The position numbers and the translations under genes are program-made. This document shows positions 1 to 10,150 of a stretch of 64,000 bases of DNA, piece after piece (the stretch's first letter is position 1; every line of letters begins with the position of its first letter). The notes below the pieces were generated by a model. That model was not told the origin of the DNA, did no database searches, and saw only the letters and a program-made list of their open reading frames with translations. Source of the stretch: Ursus arctos (Eukaryota > Chordata > Mammalia > Carnivora > Ursidae); the NCBI RefSeq assembly GCF_023065955.2, contig NW_026622808.1, positions 71,815,975 through 71,879,974 on the forward strand, written 5' to 3'.

Positions 1-666
1 TCTAATTCACTGATCTCTGCTCTACTCTTGATCAGCTGCTTTCTCGTGCGTGGGTTAGGCCTGTTCTTCTGTTCCAACTCCAGCTTCTTGAGGTGAGAAA
101 ATAAAGACTGCATTTTAGGTCGTTCTATTCTTTTGGGTGAGGCTTGGATGGCTATGTATTTTCCCCTTATGACTGACTTTGCAGTGTCCCATAGGTTTTG
201 GACCAGTGTGTTTTCATTCTCCTTGGTCTCCAAAAATTGTTGAAGCTGATTTTTAATTTCCTTGTTTACCAAATCATTCTTGAGCAGGATGGTTCTTAGT
301 TTCCGAGTGTTTGAGTTTCTTCCAAATTTTTCCTTGTGATTGAGTTCCATTTTCAAAGCATTGTGGTCTGAGAATATGCAGGGAATAATCTCAGTCTTTT
401 GGTATCGGTTGAGACCTGTCTATTCTTGTACCCAGAACATGGTCTATTCTTGAGAATGTTCCATGGGCATTAGAATAGAATGAGTATTCTTTGGTTCTGG
501 GGTGTAGTGTTCTATATATCTCTATGAGGTCCAACTCGTCGAGTATGGCATTCAAAGCTCTTGTTTCTTTGTTGATTTTCTGCTTAGATGATCTGTGTAT
601 TGCTGAGAGTCGAGTGTTGAGGTCCCCTACTATTAACGTATTTTTATCTATGTGTCTTGATTCTGT

Positions 667-888
667 TTAAGAGTTGGGTTGTGTATCTAGCTGCTCCTCT
701 GTTGGGTCATAGATATTTATAATTGTCATATCCACTTGTTGGATACATCCTTTAAGAATAATATAATGTCCTTCTGTATCTCTAACTACAGTCTTTAGTT
801 TAAAATCTAATCTTTCTGATATGAAAATTGCTACCCCAGCTTTCTTTTGAGGTCCGTTGGCATGAAAAATGGTTCTCCATCCCTTCAC
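667..888 (-). pseudogene. L1 ORF2 endonuclease-domain fragment
   Basis: The 73-codon frame reads as the middle of the L1 ORF2 APE-like endonuclease, including GVAIFISERLDFK and TIINIYDP. Neighbouring endonuclease pieces lie in other frames, so the domain is disrupted. It belongs to the same L1 copy as the ORF1 remnant upstream on the minus strand. Confidence 0.8.
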
Positions 889-1337
889 TTTCAGTCTAGA
901 TGTATCTTTAGGTCAAAATGAGTCTCTTGTAGACAGCAAATGGACGGGTCATGCCTTAATATTCAATCTGCAACCCCGTGGCATTTCATGGGAGCATTTA
1001 GGCCATTGACATTGAGAGTGATTATTGAGAGGTATGTTTTTAATGATGCCATGTTGCCTGTAAAGTCTTTGTTTCTATAGATTGTAACTTTCTGTTCTGT
1101 ATCACTCTTGGGGCCTTTTTACTTTTATAGAACCCCCCTTAATATCTCCTGTAGGGCTTGTTTGGTGGTTACGAATTTTGTCAGTTTCTGCCAATCCTGG
1201 AAGGTCCTTATCTCTCCATCAATTCTGAATGACAGCCTTGCTGGATAAAGGATCCTTGGCTGCATGTTCTTCTCGGATAGAGCTCAAAAAATACCCTGCC
1301 AACCCTTCCTCTCTTGCCAGGTCTGTGTAGACAGGTC

Positions 1338-1754
1338 TCAAGTTATTCTGATATTTTTACCTCTGTACATGAGAAATCTTTTCACCCTGGTCCCTTTCAA
1401 TACTGTATCCTTGGATCTAAAATTTGCGAACTGCACTATGACGTGACGTGGTGTAGGTTTGCCGTGGTTGACCTTGGGAGGGGTCCTCTCTGTCCCTTGG
1501 ACATGAATGCTTATTTCCTTTGCCAGATTAGGGAAGTTTTCAGCTACAGTTTTTTCAAATATCTCTTCCAGACCTCTCTGTTTCTCCACTCCCTCGGGGA
1601 TGCCGATCATTCTGACATTGGGACGTTTCATTGAGTCAGTAATCTCCCGTAATCTACATTCTTGAGATTGGATTTTTTTTGAGCCAAGTTTCTGTTTTAA
1701 CTTTCTTTTCTCCCATCCCATCCTCCAATTCACTAATTCGCTCTTCTGCCTCAT
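1338..1754 (-). pseudogene. L1 ORF1p remnant (RNA-binding protein), truncated
   Basis: The 138-codon open frame matches the L1 ORF1 protein from the end of the coiled coil through the RRM and into the C-terminal domain. Recognisable pieces are the charged K/R-rich run, RPNVRMIGIPEGVEK and the ending RGKNIRIT. Family role: ORF1p trimerises and coats L1 RNA as a nucleic-acid chaperone. The N-terminal coiled coil is missing, so it cannot make a working protein. Confidence 0.85.
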
Positions 1755-1908
1755 TTACCCTGGCCGTCAGAGCATCTGGTTTTGACTGCATTTGATTCAT
1801 AGCATTTTTAATTTCTTCCAGATTCGCTCTCATTTCCGCCCGTAGAGATTCTATATTCTCGTTAATATTTTCTTTAACATTTTTTTTTCAAGCCTTCACA
1901 TCGTCTTT

Positions 1909-3022
1909 TTTTTTAAATATTTTTTTATTATGTTAGTCACCATACAGTACATCCCTGATTTTTGATGTAAAGTTCGATGATTCATTAGTTGCATATAACA
2001 CCCCATGCACCATGCAATACGTGCCTTCCTTACTACCCATCACCAGCCTATCCCATTCCCCCACCTCCCCTCCGACGCCCTCAGTTTGTTTCTCAGAGTC
2101 CATAGTCTCTCACGCTTCCCTGCCCCCTCTGATTACCCCCCTTCTTTATCCCTTTCTTCTCCTACCGATCTTCCTAGTTCTTATGTTCCATAGATGAGAG
2201 AAACCATATGATAATTGTCTTTCTCTGCTTGACTTATTTCACTTAGCATAATCTCCTCCAGTCCCGTCCATGTTGCTGCAAATGTTGGGTAATCGTTCTT
2301 TCTGATGGCTGAGTAATACTCCATTGTATATATGGACCACATCTTCTTAATCCAGTCACCTGTTGAAGGGCATCTCGGCTCCTTCCGCAATTTAGCTATT
2401 GTGGATAATGCTGCTGTGAACATTAGGTTGCATATGGCCCTTCTCATCACTACGTCTGTATCTTTGGGGTAAATACCCAGTAGTGCAATTGCTGGATCAT
2501 AGGGTAGCTAAATTTTTAACTTTTTAAGGGACCTCCCCACTGTTTTCCAAAGCAGCTGTACCAACTTGCATTCCCACCAACAGTGTAAGAGGGATCTCCT
2601 TTCTCCACACCCTCTCCAACATTTCTTGTTTCCTGCTTTGTCCATTTTTGCCATTCTAACTGGCATAAGGTGGTATCTCAATGTGGTTTTGATTTGAATT
2701 TCCCTGATGGCTAATGATTTTGAACATTTTTTCATGTGTCTGTTAGCCATTTTCTATGTCTTCATTGGAAAATGTCTGTTCATATCTTCTGCCCATTTTT
2801 TGATTTGATTATTTGTTTCTCGTGTATTGAGTTTGAGAAGTTCTTTGTAGATCTTGGATACTAATCTTTTATCTGTAGTGTCATTTGCAAATATCTTCTC
2901 CCATTCCGTGGGCAGCCTCTTTGTTTTTTTGAATGTGTCCTTGGCTGTGCAGAAGCTTTTTATCTTATGAAGTCCCGCAAGTTCATTTTATCTTTTCTTT
3001 CTCTTGCCTTTGGAGATGCGTG
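1909..3022 (-). mobile_element. 5'-truncated L1, 3' end, minus strand
   Basis: The + strand begins with T-rich sequence (reverse of the poly-A tail). It continues into the carnivoran L1 3' UTR and the ORF2 C-terminus (2181-2450 and 2508-2750, containing the EYYSAIRKND region typical of L1 ORF2). The 5' end is truncated near 3022. It sits directly against the 5' end of the neighbouring minus-strand L1. Confidence 0.9.
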
Positions 3023-3915
3023 TTTGTTTGTTTTTTAACCCAAGTAACTTTTAGTAGTTGTAATGCTATTTACTCAATAAGCCATCTTTTCTAAGAATTT
3101 AAAAATATGTTTTATGAGTAAATTGGTTACTTTTATAAACAACACTCACCATGGAGCCGAAATAAATTCTAGATGGATCTAAAAGTTAAACTAAAAAAAA
3201 AAAAAGAGAGAGAAGAAAGTGGAATTCCTTATTTAGTCTAGCTCTTTGAGGAAAGAGAAATTTGAATCAATTTTAACAAATAAGATATGCTTCAACTGCA
3301 ATGTTGTTCGGACTTTAGCAAACAGATACCCAGAGGTTTATGTCCTTTGACCTAGTGATTTTCATTTGAGCATTATACCTTAAGGAAATGGTTCAGAAAG
3401 AGGAAAATAAGTAAATGTCTAAGGATAGTACCAGGAAAGTGTAATAGCTAAAAGTTGGGCACAACCTAATTCTCTGAGATAGAGAAAGTACTAAGCAAAC
3501 CATGGTGTTTGACTTGGAGTTACGCTCTGACACTATCAAATATGACAATTCTGTGCTCTCAATTTCCATGCATTGATAAACTATTTGGTAGAAAAGCAGA
3601 TTGTCAGATGGCTTGCACACACAGTTTCAGTATGTAAAAGATTTGTACACGTTTATTTAAGGGATTGGAATAGAATTTAAAGGAAATTCAGGAAATACTG
3701 ACTACTTCCCATATGTTAAGCTTATCCCCCGCCTTCAAACATTTAAGTTGGAGTGGTAGACATTTATAGTAATAATTACAATACGGTGTGACAAATGCTG
3801 TGTAATAAAAGTGTGCGCAAGTGTGGGAGCCCATAGGAGCTTGGGATTGTAGGTCTAGGAAAGTGGGGGCAGGTTTGGGTGGCTAAGGGAAAGATGTACA
3901 GTGGGGGTGACTTTT
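3023..3915. other. Intergenic or intronic sequence, no gene seen
   Basis: AT-rich DNA with a short A-run near 3192. No coding exon, RNA gene or assignable repeat was recognised. Given the position upstream of the ZNF197 last exon, it is probably intron of ZNF197. Confidence 0.4.
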
Positions 3916-4467
3916 TATTTTAATAACAGTTTTATTGAGATATAATTCACATACCTTATAATTCACCCATTAAAAGGTTACAGTATAGTGGTTGTTAGTA
4001 ATACACAGAACTGTGTGACTATCACCACAATTAATTTTAGAACAGTTTATCACCCCAAAAAGAAGCCTTGTACCATATAGCAGTCACATTCATTTCACCC
4101 AGCTGCCCCTCCAACCCAACCTTAGGCAACCATTAATCTGCTTTCTATCTCTTTAGATTTGCCTAATCTATGGACATTTTATATAAATGGAATCATACAG
4201 TATGTGGTCTTTGTGACTGCTTTTAGTGAGCATAGTGTTCTCAAGGTTCATCCGTATTGTGGCATGTATTAATACTTTATTCCTTTTAATGCTGAATAAT
4301 ATTCTTTTGTGTATATATATCACATTTTATTGAGTCATCAGTTGGTGGACATTTTGTTTCCATGTTTGAGCTATATAAATAACACTGTGAATATTTGTGC
4401 ACAAGTTTTTGTGTGGATGTATGTTTTCATTTCTCTTGGAAATATACCAGGGAGTGGAATAGCTGGG

Positions 4468-5150
4468 TGTTCTGTGAAAAGATTCACAACAGCTGTATTT
4501 TGGTTTCTAAAAGGAAAGAAAACTTTATTATTATAGAAATCTAATAGAAACAGAGGAGGAAAGGAATCTACAGATAAATGAGAGCAATAGTAAGCAGTAA
4601 ATGAGAATAAGACAAAGCTACATCAAATCAGGTACACAGCATCTAACTCATTAAGTGGGGAAGCCCGGTGGAGACAGCCTGGCTGGAGTCCAGATTGAGA
4701 GGCTTGGGCAGAGCATCCTCCCCTCAGGTGAGACTTCCAACTGACGATTCCCATAAGGGCCATATTTATAGGGCAGATGATGGGGTCTGGAGTTAAACAT
4801 TTGTTCACCTATGTGCAGTTTGGGGTGAGCTGCATTTCTATGTTATCATGTTTTTATATTTTCAAGGAGCCTGGGTTATTTGTGTTTGCCTCCCCTCCCA
4901 GGTTACATTCTGGGGAGCCAGCCCCATGTGTAGGTGGAGGGGATGTGAGGCAGGATTTATAACTCTTGGCATCCTGAAGGGCCAGTTCTGACCTGGAGGC
5001 CAGATAATATATTTTAAGTAATGAGGCTCCAAAGATTATTCACATAACCTCAGTCTCACAAACAACGTTCTGTAGCCTGCCTGCGTATATGCAGGTCTAG
5101 GTGGTTGGTTATGCAAGACAAATCACAAAAAGATCCATCCATATGAAACA
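4468..5150 (-). mobile_element. Solo endogenous retrovirus LTR (about 683 bp)
   Basis: The element starts TGTTCTG and ends GAAACA, the TG...CA ends of an LTR. It is flanked by a perfect 5-bp duplication CTGGG (4463-4467 and 5151-5155). The host L1 is continuous when the insert is removed. An AATAAA on the minus strand near 4522-4530 and a CTATAAATA on the minus strand near 4765 suggest minus orientation. There is no internal gag, pol or env sequence, as expected after LTR-LTR recombination. A 5-bp duplication fits ERVL/MaLR-type integration, but the family was not identified. Confidence 0.75.
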
Positions 5151-5268
5151 CTGGGTCATATGGTAACTCTATGTTTAATCATATTAGGAGCTGACAGACT
5201 GTTCCAAAGTTGCTGCACCATTTTACACTTTCACCAGTAGTATATAAGGGTTTCATTTTTTTCAGATC

Positions 5269-5465
5269 TTTTTTTTTTTTTTTAAGATGTTATTTATTTA
5301 TTTGAGAGAGAGAGTGAGAGAGAGAGCACAAGAAGGGGGAGGGTCAGAGGGAGAAGCAGACTCCCCACTGAGTGGGGAGCACGATGCAGGGCTCTATCCT
5401 GGGACTCTGGGATCATGACCTGAGCTGAAGGCAGATCTTAACTGACTGAGCCACCCAGGCACCCC
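5269..5465 (-). mobile_element. can-SINE, minus strand
   Basis: The poly-T, the purine-rich GAGAGA stretch and the tRNA-related head ending in cacccaggcacccc are all present in reverse orientation. It is inserted in the old L1 with an imperfect flanking repeat around CAGATCTT. Confidence 0.9.
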
Positions 5466-7640
5466 GCAGTTTCTCCAGATCTTCCCCAGCATTTACAATC
5501 TTTAATAATTTAATAATTTATGATCTTTCTGATTATAGCCATCCTGGTGGACCTAAAAAGACAACTCATTGTGGTTTTCATTTGTATTTCCCTGATGACT
5601 AAAGATGTTGTGCAACTTTTCATGTGCTTATTGGCTGTGTGTCTTCGAAGAAATGTCTTTGCCTATATTTTAATTGGGTTGTCTTTTTATTGTAGGAGTT
5701 TATATATTTTAAATACAAATACCTTATCAGATATGGGACTTTCAAGTATTTTCTCCCATTCTGTGAGTGTCTTTTCACTTTCTCAATTATATCCCTTGAA
5801 GCACAGAAGTTACTAATTTTGATGAATTTCAATTATCTTTTCTTTTGTTGCTTGTGCTTTGCTGTTATATCTACCAAACTACTGCCTAATTCAAGGTCAT
5901 GGAGATTTATGTATGTGTTTTCTTCTGAGAGTTTTATAGTTTTAGTTCTTGTGTTTAGTTCTTTGATCCATTTTGAGTTAATTTTTGTATATAGTATAAA
6001 TAAGGGTCCAACTTCATTCTTTCCATGTCTCAGCATCATGTCTCAGCACCATTCCATTATCTTAGCAGCATGTTTCCCCCATTGAATTGTTCTGGTACCC
6101 TTTTGAGAATCAGTTAACCATAAATTTGGAGGCTTATTTCTGGACTCTCAGTTCTGTTCCTTTGATTATATATCTGTCCTTATGTCAGTGGAATCCTGTC
6201 TTATTACTGTTGCTTTGAAGTACATTTTAAAATTGGGAAGTGTGAGCCCTTCATTTGTGTTCTTTTTCAATATTGCTTTAGCTACTCTAGGCTTGTTGAG
6301 TTTCCATATCGATTTTAGGATTAACTTGTCAATTTCTGTGAAGAAGCCAGGGGATTTATGATAGGGATGATTGCACTGAATTTGTAGATCGATGTGGGGA
6401 TTATTGCCATTTTAACAGTATTAACTCTTCCAATCCATGAACATGAGATATGTTTTCATTTATTTAGTCTTTAACCTCATTCAGCAGTGTTTCATAGTTT
6501 TCAGAGCGTAAGTTTTGTACTTCTTTCTAAAATTTATTCCTAAGTCTTTTATTCTTTTTTATGCTGTTGTTTCTTAATCTCCATTTAGGATTGTTCAGTG
6601 CTATTGTGTAGAAATCCCATTGTTTTTTGTTCATTGATCTTGTATCCTGCAACCTTGCTGTACTTAACTTAGTTTTAGCAGTTTTTTGGTAGATTTTTTA
6701 GGATTTTCTATATATAAGATCTTGTCATCTGCAAATAGAGGTAGTTTTACTTCTAACTTTTCAATCTGGATGACTTTTAGTTCTTTCTATTGCCTAATTG
6801 CCCTGGCTGAAACCTGCAGTCTATGTTGCATAGAAGTGGCAGGAACAGAAATCTTTTTCTTGTTAAGGGTTCTTAGAGAGAAAGCATCAATTGTTCGCCA
6901 TTAATTATGATGTTAGATTTGGATTTTTTTGGTAGGTCTCCTTTATCACATTGAAGAAGTTCCTCTTTTATTCCTACTTTGTGAAGTGTTTTATTCATGA
7001 AGGGGTATTGGATTTTACCAGATACTTTTTCTGCGTCTATTGAGATAATTATGTGATTTGTGTCCTTCATTACATTGATACGGTGTATTACATTAATTGA
7101 TTTTCCAATATTATGCCAAATTGCATTCCTGTGATAAATCTCACTTGGTCATGGCATATAATTTTTTTTTTCATGTTTTGCTGGATTATGTTGACTAGTA
7201 TTTTGTTGAGGATTTGTATGTCTATATTCAGAAGATCTATTTGTAGATTTCTTTTTTATTTTTTTGTGGCGTCTTTGTCTGGTTTTGGTATCAGGGTAAT
7301 ACTGGTCTCATAGAGTGAATTGTAAAGTGTTCCCAGCTCTTCTATTTATTGGAAGAGTTTGTGAAAAATTGGTATTAAGTCTTCTGTTGTTTGGTAGAAT
7401 TCGTCAGTGAAGCACTCTGGGCCTGGGCTTTTCTTTGTGGGTGGTTTTTTGATTACTGACTCAATTTCTTTATTTTTTAGAGATCTATTCAGATTTTCTA
7501 TTGCTTCTTGAGTCTGTTTTAGTAATTTACGTCCTTCTAGGAATTTGCCCATTTCATCTTAAATTGTCCAGTTTATTTGCACAGAATCATTTCTAGTATT
7601 CCCATAGAATCCTTTTTATTTTTGTAATATTTGGTAATGT

Positions 7641-8241
7641 CTAAGGGGGTGACTTTGGGGCTTATTTTTAAGGGTGTAGGTATTGGGCTTGTAATGAATT
7701 GGGAAGAGGAAGAACAATTCAGGAAGAGAAGAGAGCATGGACAGTGATAGAGAAGCAAGCAAAAACATGACATGTTTGGGCATCTGCATGTAGTTCTCTC
7801 TGCCTAGAGTCTAGGGGCATCAAGAGTGCTGGCAAGAAGTGAAACCAGAAAGATAGGCAGACAGCGGGTGAGGGCATCTCTTGGGCTATGCTGGTTACCT
7901 GTGCTTTATCCTCTAGGCAGTGAAGAATCATTTGTTTTGAGCAAGTGAGTGACATGATCAAATTTACCTATTGGAAAGATAATTGGCAATGGAATGGAGA
8001 TGGATTAAAGAAGAGGGGAGGGTTGGAAGTAGGGAAGCCTGTATGTTTCTTGGAGGCTTCATTAAAGATTGCAAAAAGTAACCAGCTTCCTCTATCAATC
8101 TGACATTTTTCTCTGAAGTCTGCTAAAGTTCAATAGGCTTACACATTGTCTGATTTCTATACTAAAATTGGTTAAAATAGTTTAACCAGCTAATGACTGT
8201 GTATACAAGAATTGCTATTTTCTCTGTTTTTAAGAATTTTA
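7641..8241. other. Intronic sequence with possible ancient repeat
   Basis: The stretch around 7690-7990 (for example gagtgacatgatcaaattta) resembles an old interspersed repeat whose family I could not name. No exon-like open frame with splice sites was seen. Confidence 0.35.
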
Positions 8242-8432
8242 TTTTTAAAGATTTTATTTATTTGAGAGAGACAAGGAGAGAGAAAGCACAAGCAGGGGGG
8301 AGGGGCAGAGGGAGAGGGAGAAGCAGACTCCCCACTGAGCGGGGAGCCCAATGTGGGACTCGATCCCAGGACCCTGGGATCATGACCTGAGCTGAAGGCA
8401 GACACTAAACTGACTGAGCCACCCAGGCGCCC
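8242..8432 (-). mobile_element. can-SINE, minus strand, with target duplication
   Basis: A full can-SINE in reverse orientation. The flanking 15-bp repeat TTTTTAAGAATTTTA is at 8227-8241 and 8437-8451. Confidence 0.93.
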
Positions 8433-8517
8433 TCTTTTTTTAAGAATTTTAATCATTTTTTTTTCCTTTCAAGACATTTAGAATACTGAATATATATTTT
8501 AAGACATTTCTTCTGTC

Positions 8518-8628
8518 TTTCTGTTTTTGTTTTTGTTTTAAGTAAACTCTATGCCCAGTGTGAGACTTGAACTCACAATCGCAAGATCAAGAGTTGCATG
8601 CTCTATGACTGAGCCAGCCAGGTGCCCC
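8518..8628 (-). mobile_element. Older can-SINE remnant, minus strand
   Basis: The reverse-oriented tRNA-like head (tgactgagccagccaggtgcccc) follows a T/G-rich tail. It is more diverged than neighbouring copies and lacks the long GA-rich middle. Confidence 0.75.
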
Positions 8629-9344
8629 AAGAATTGCTAATTTCTTAACCGTTTTTCATCTCAATTAACCACTTGGAACACTTCCACTTCTTAAAAGCAC
8701 TTCTACTTCTTTAAAACACTTCTGCTTCCTTAAAGAGAACCTTCCTGAAACCAGCATCCTGCTTACACTGTGAAACCACTCCTTCATCCAGTCACTGTGG
8801 ACGAGGAAACTGGAGTACTAATTGGATAGGACACATGCCCATCCCTATTGTCAGGTGAAGCAGTGTGATTGGCAGTACTGCCTGAATCCTGGAGAAAGGG
8901 GCAGTTGAGATATGTAAACCTAACCTAAGAATGTAGTTCAAATTGACATTTATTAGGTATTTTCTGCCCTCACCCTCTCATATAAATTAAATCTATAATG
9001 AAATAAAATAGCTATTTCTTTCCTATGTCTTTTCTCTGTATTTGAGTAGAACAGTGTTGTTATCCTCTAATAGAAGATAATATCAGTATTATTCACATTA
9101 TTTTACTTACTAGATCACTTGGGGAACAAGTTCATAATTTCTCCTTACATTTGGATGGTGAAAGTAAGTTGCCAAAACATTTTCAAAAAGATAATTTCAC
9201 ATTTTACAATATTTGAGAATGTTGGAGTAGAAAGGGACTGGCAGTTTACTAGTTCAGCCACATCATTTTATAGATGTATTATGTTTTTAAAATGTCTTTT
9301 CTATGTTTTCTTTTCATTCTGTATTTCATATATATATATGAAGT
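8629..9344. other. Intronic sequence, no feature recognised
   Basis: Ordinary AT-rich DNA upstream of the ZNF197 last exon. I searched it for the KRAB-coding exons of ZNF197 and found none. Confidence 0.4.
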
Positions 9345-9532
9345 GTTTTTTTTCTTAAGATTTCATTTATTTATTTGAGAGAGAGTGAGCAAGCAGGAGA
9401 AGGGAGAGGAACAAGCAGACTCCATGGTGAGTGTAGAGCCTGATGTGGGGCTCAGTCTCATGACCCTGAGATCATGACCTGACCGGAAATCAAGAGTCAG
9501 GTGCTTAACCAACTGAGCCACCCAGGTGCCCC
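9345..9532 (-). mobile_element. can-SINE, minus strand
   Basis: The T-rich start, GA-rich middle and reversed head ending cccaggtgcccc show an intact-looking can-SINE about 620 bp upstream of the ZNF197 last-exon acceptor. Confidence 0.9.
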
Positions 9533-10150
9533 TCTTCCTTTTTATATTTAATTGAATCTGAGTCCTGATGTTTTCCATTTCTCAATTTTAAAAGGACTAG
9601 TGGGAGTTATAGATGAATTCTAAGCATTAAGTTGCTTTTTAGTGGATTTTTTCCCTGTAGGTTACTTGCTTTCAAGTAATTAAAAAATGTTTATGCACTT
9701 GACTCTTCAAAAACTAAAGATTGCTTTAGGGTCCTGAGGTATATTTTCTCTCCGTTTGAGTTCCCATCTTCCTAGCAAGAAGAAAATAAAGAGACAATTC
9801 TTTATAAGCCTGTTGCATTGATTCTTCCTGAGCCTCATGTCTGAACCACCTACACATGATCCCATGTTCTCTCTCTGGTTCTTCCTTGCATCTGTTTATT
9901 CAACATCATTTATATTTTTCCATATGCTCCCTGAAGACAAAGAGCTTAGAAGTGTCCAAGTGAGTTCTGTGTTAAAACACAACCTTGTGAGTGTAGTATT
10001 TTACTTTGTACTTTCATTTAATGCAAAGTGTCTTCTTTTTGTATTCATATAAAAGTGTACCCTACTGGCTTGTTTTAAAGTCATTTGAAGAGCTTATTCT
10101 TACTAACACAGGGACATGGTAACATTTGCATTTTTAATTCCTTTTACCAG
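9533..10150 (+). other. Intron 5' of the ZNF197 terminal exon, with splice acceptor
   Basis: No repeats or exons were recognised. It ends with a pyrimidine-rich tract and the acceptor ttttaccag, with AG at 10149-10150. Confidence 0.6.

Larger units (their letters stand above)
1..1890 (-). mobile_element. L1 LINE, 5' half (ORF1 and start of ORF2), minus strand
   Basis: Read on the minus strand, this carries the end of L1 ORF1 (1338-1754), the inter-ORF region, and the endonuclease part of ORF2 (fragments such as 667-888). It continues past position 1 towards the reverse transcriptase. Frames are broken by stops and frameshifts, so it is a dead copy. Its 5' limit near 1890 directly abuts the 3' tail of a second L1. 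Confidence 0.9.
3916..7640 (-). mobile_element. Old L1 (L1M-type), minus strand, split by an LTR and a SINE
   Basis: The + strand starts with the 3' end of an ancient L1 (ttattgagatataattcaca) and runs through decayed ORF2. Traces of the C-terminal and RT regions are in pieces such as 6873-7070 and 7346-7552. It is interrupted at 4468-5150 by a solo LTR and near 5269-5465 by a can-SINE, so it is older than both. Removing the two inserts joins the L1 sequence cleanly. Confidence 0.85.

Noticed and set aside
1..10150. ZNF197 KRAB or SCAN exons
   Set aside because: I looked for the expected KRAB box and SCAN peptides in all frames and found none; this stretch is mostly L1, LTR and SINE.
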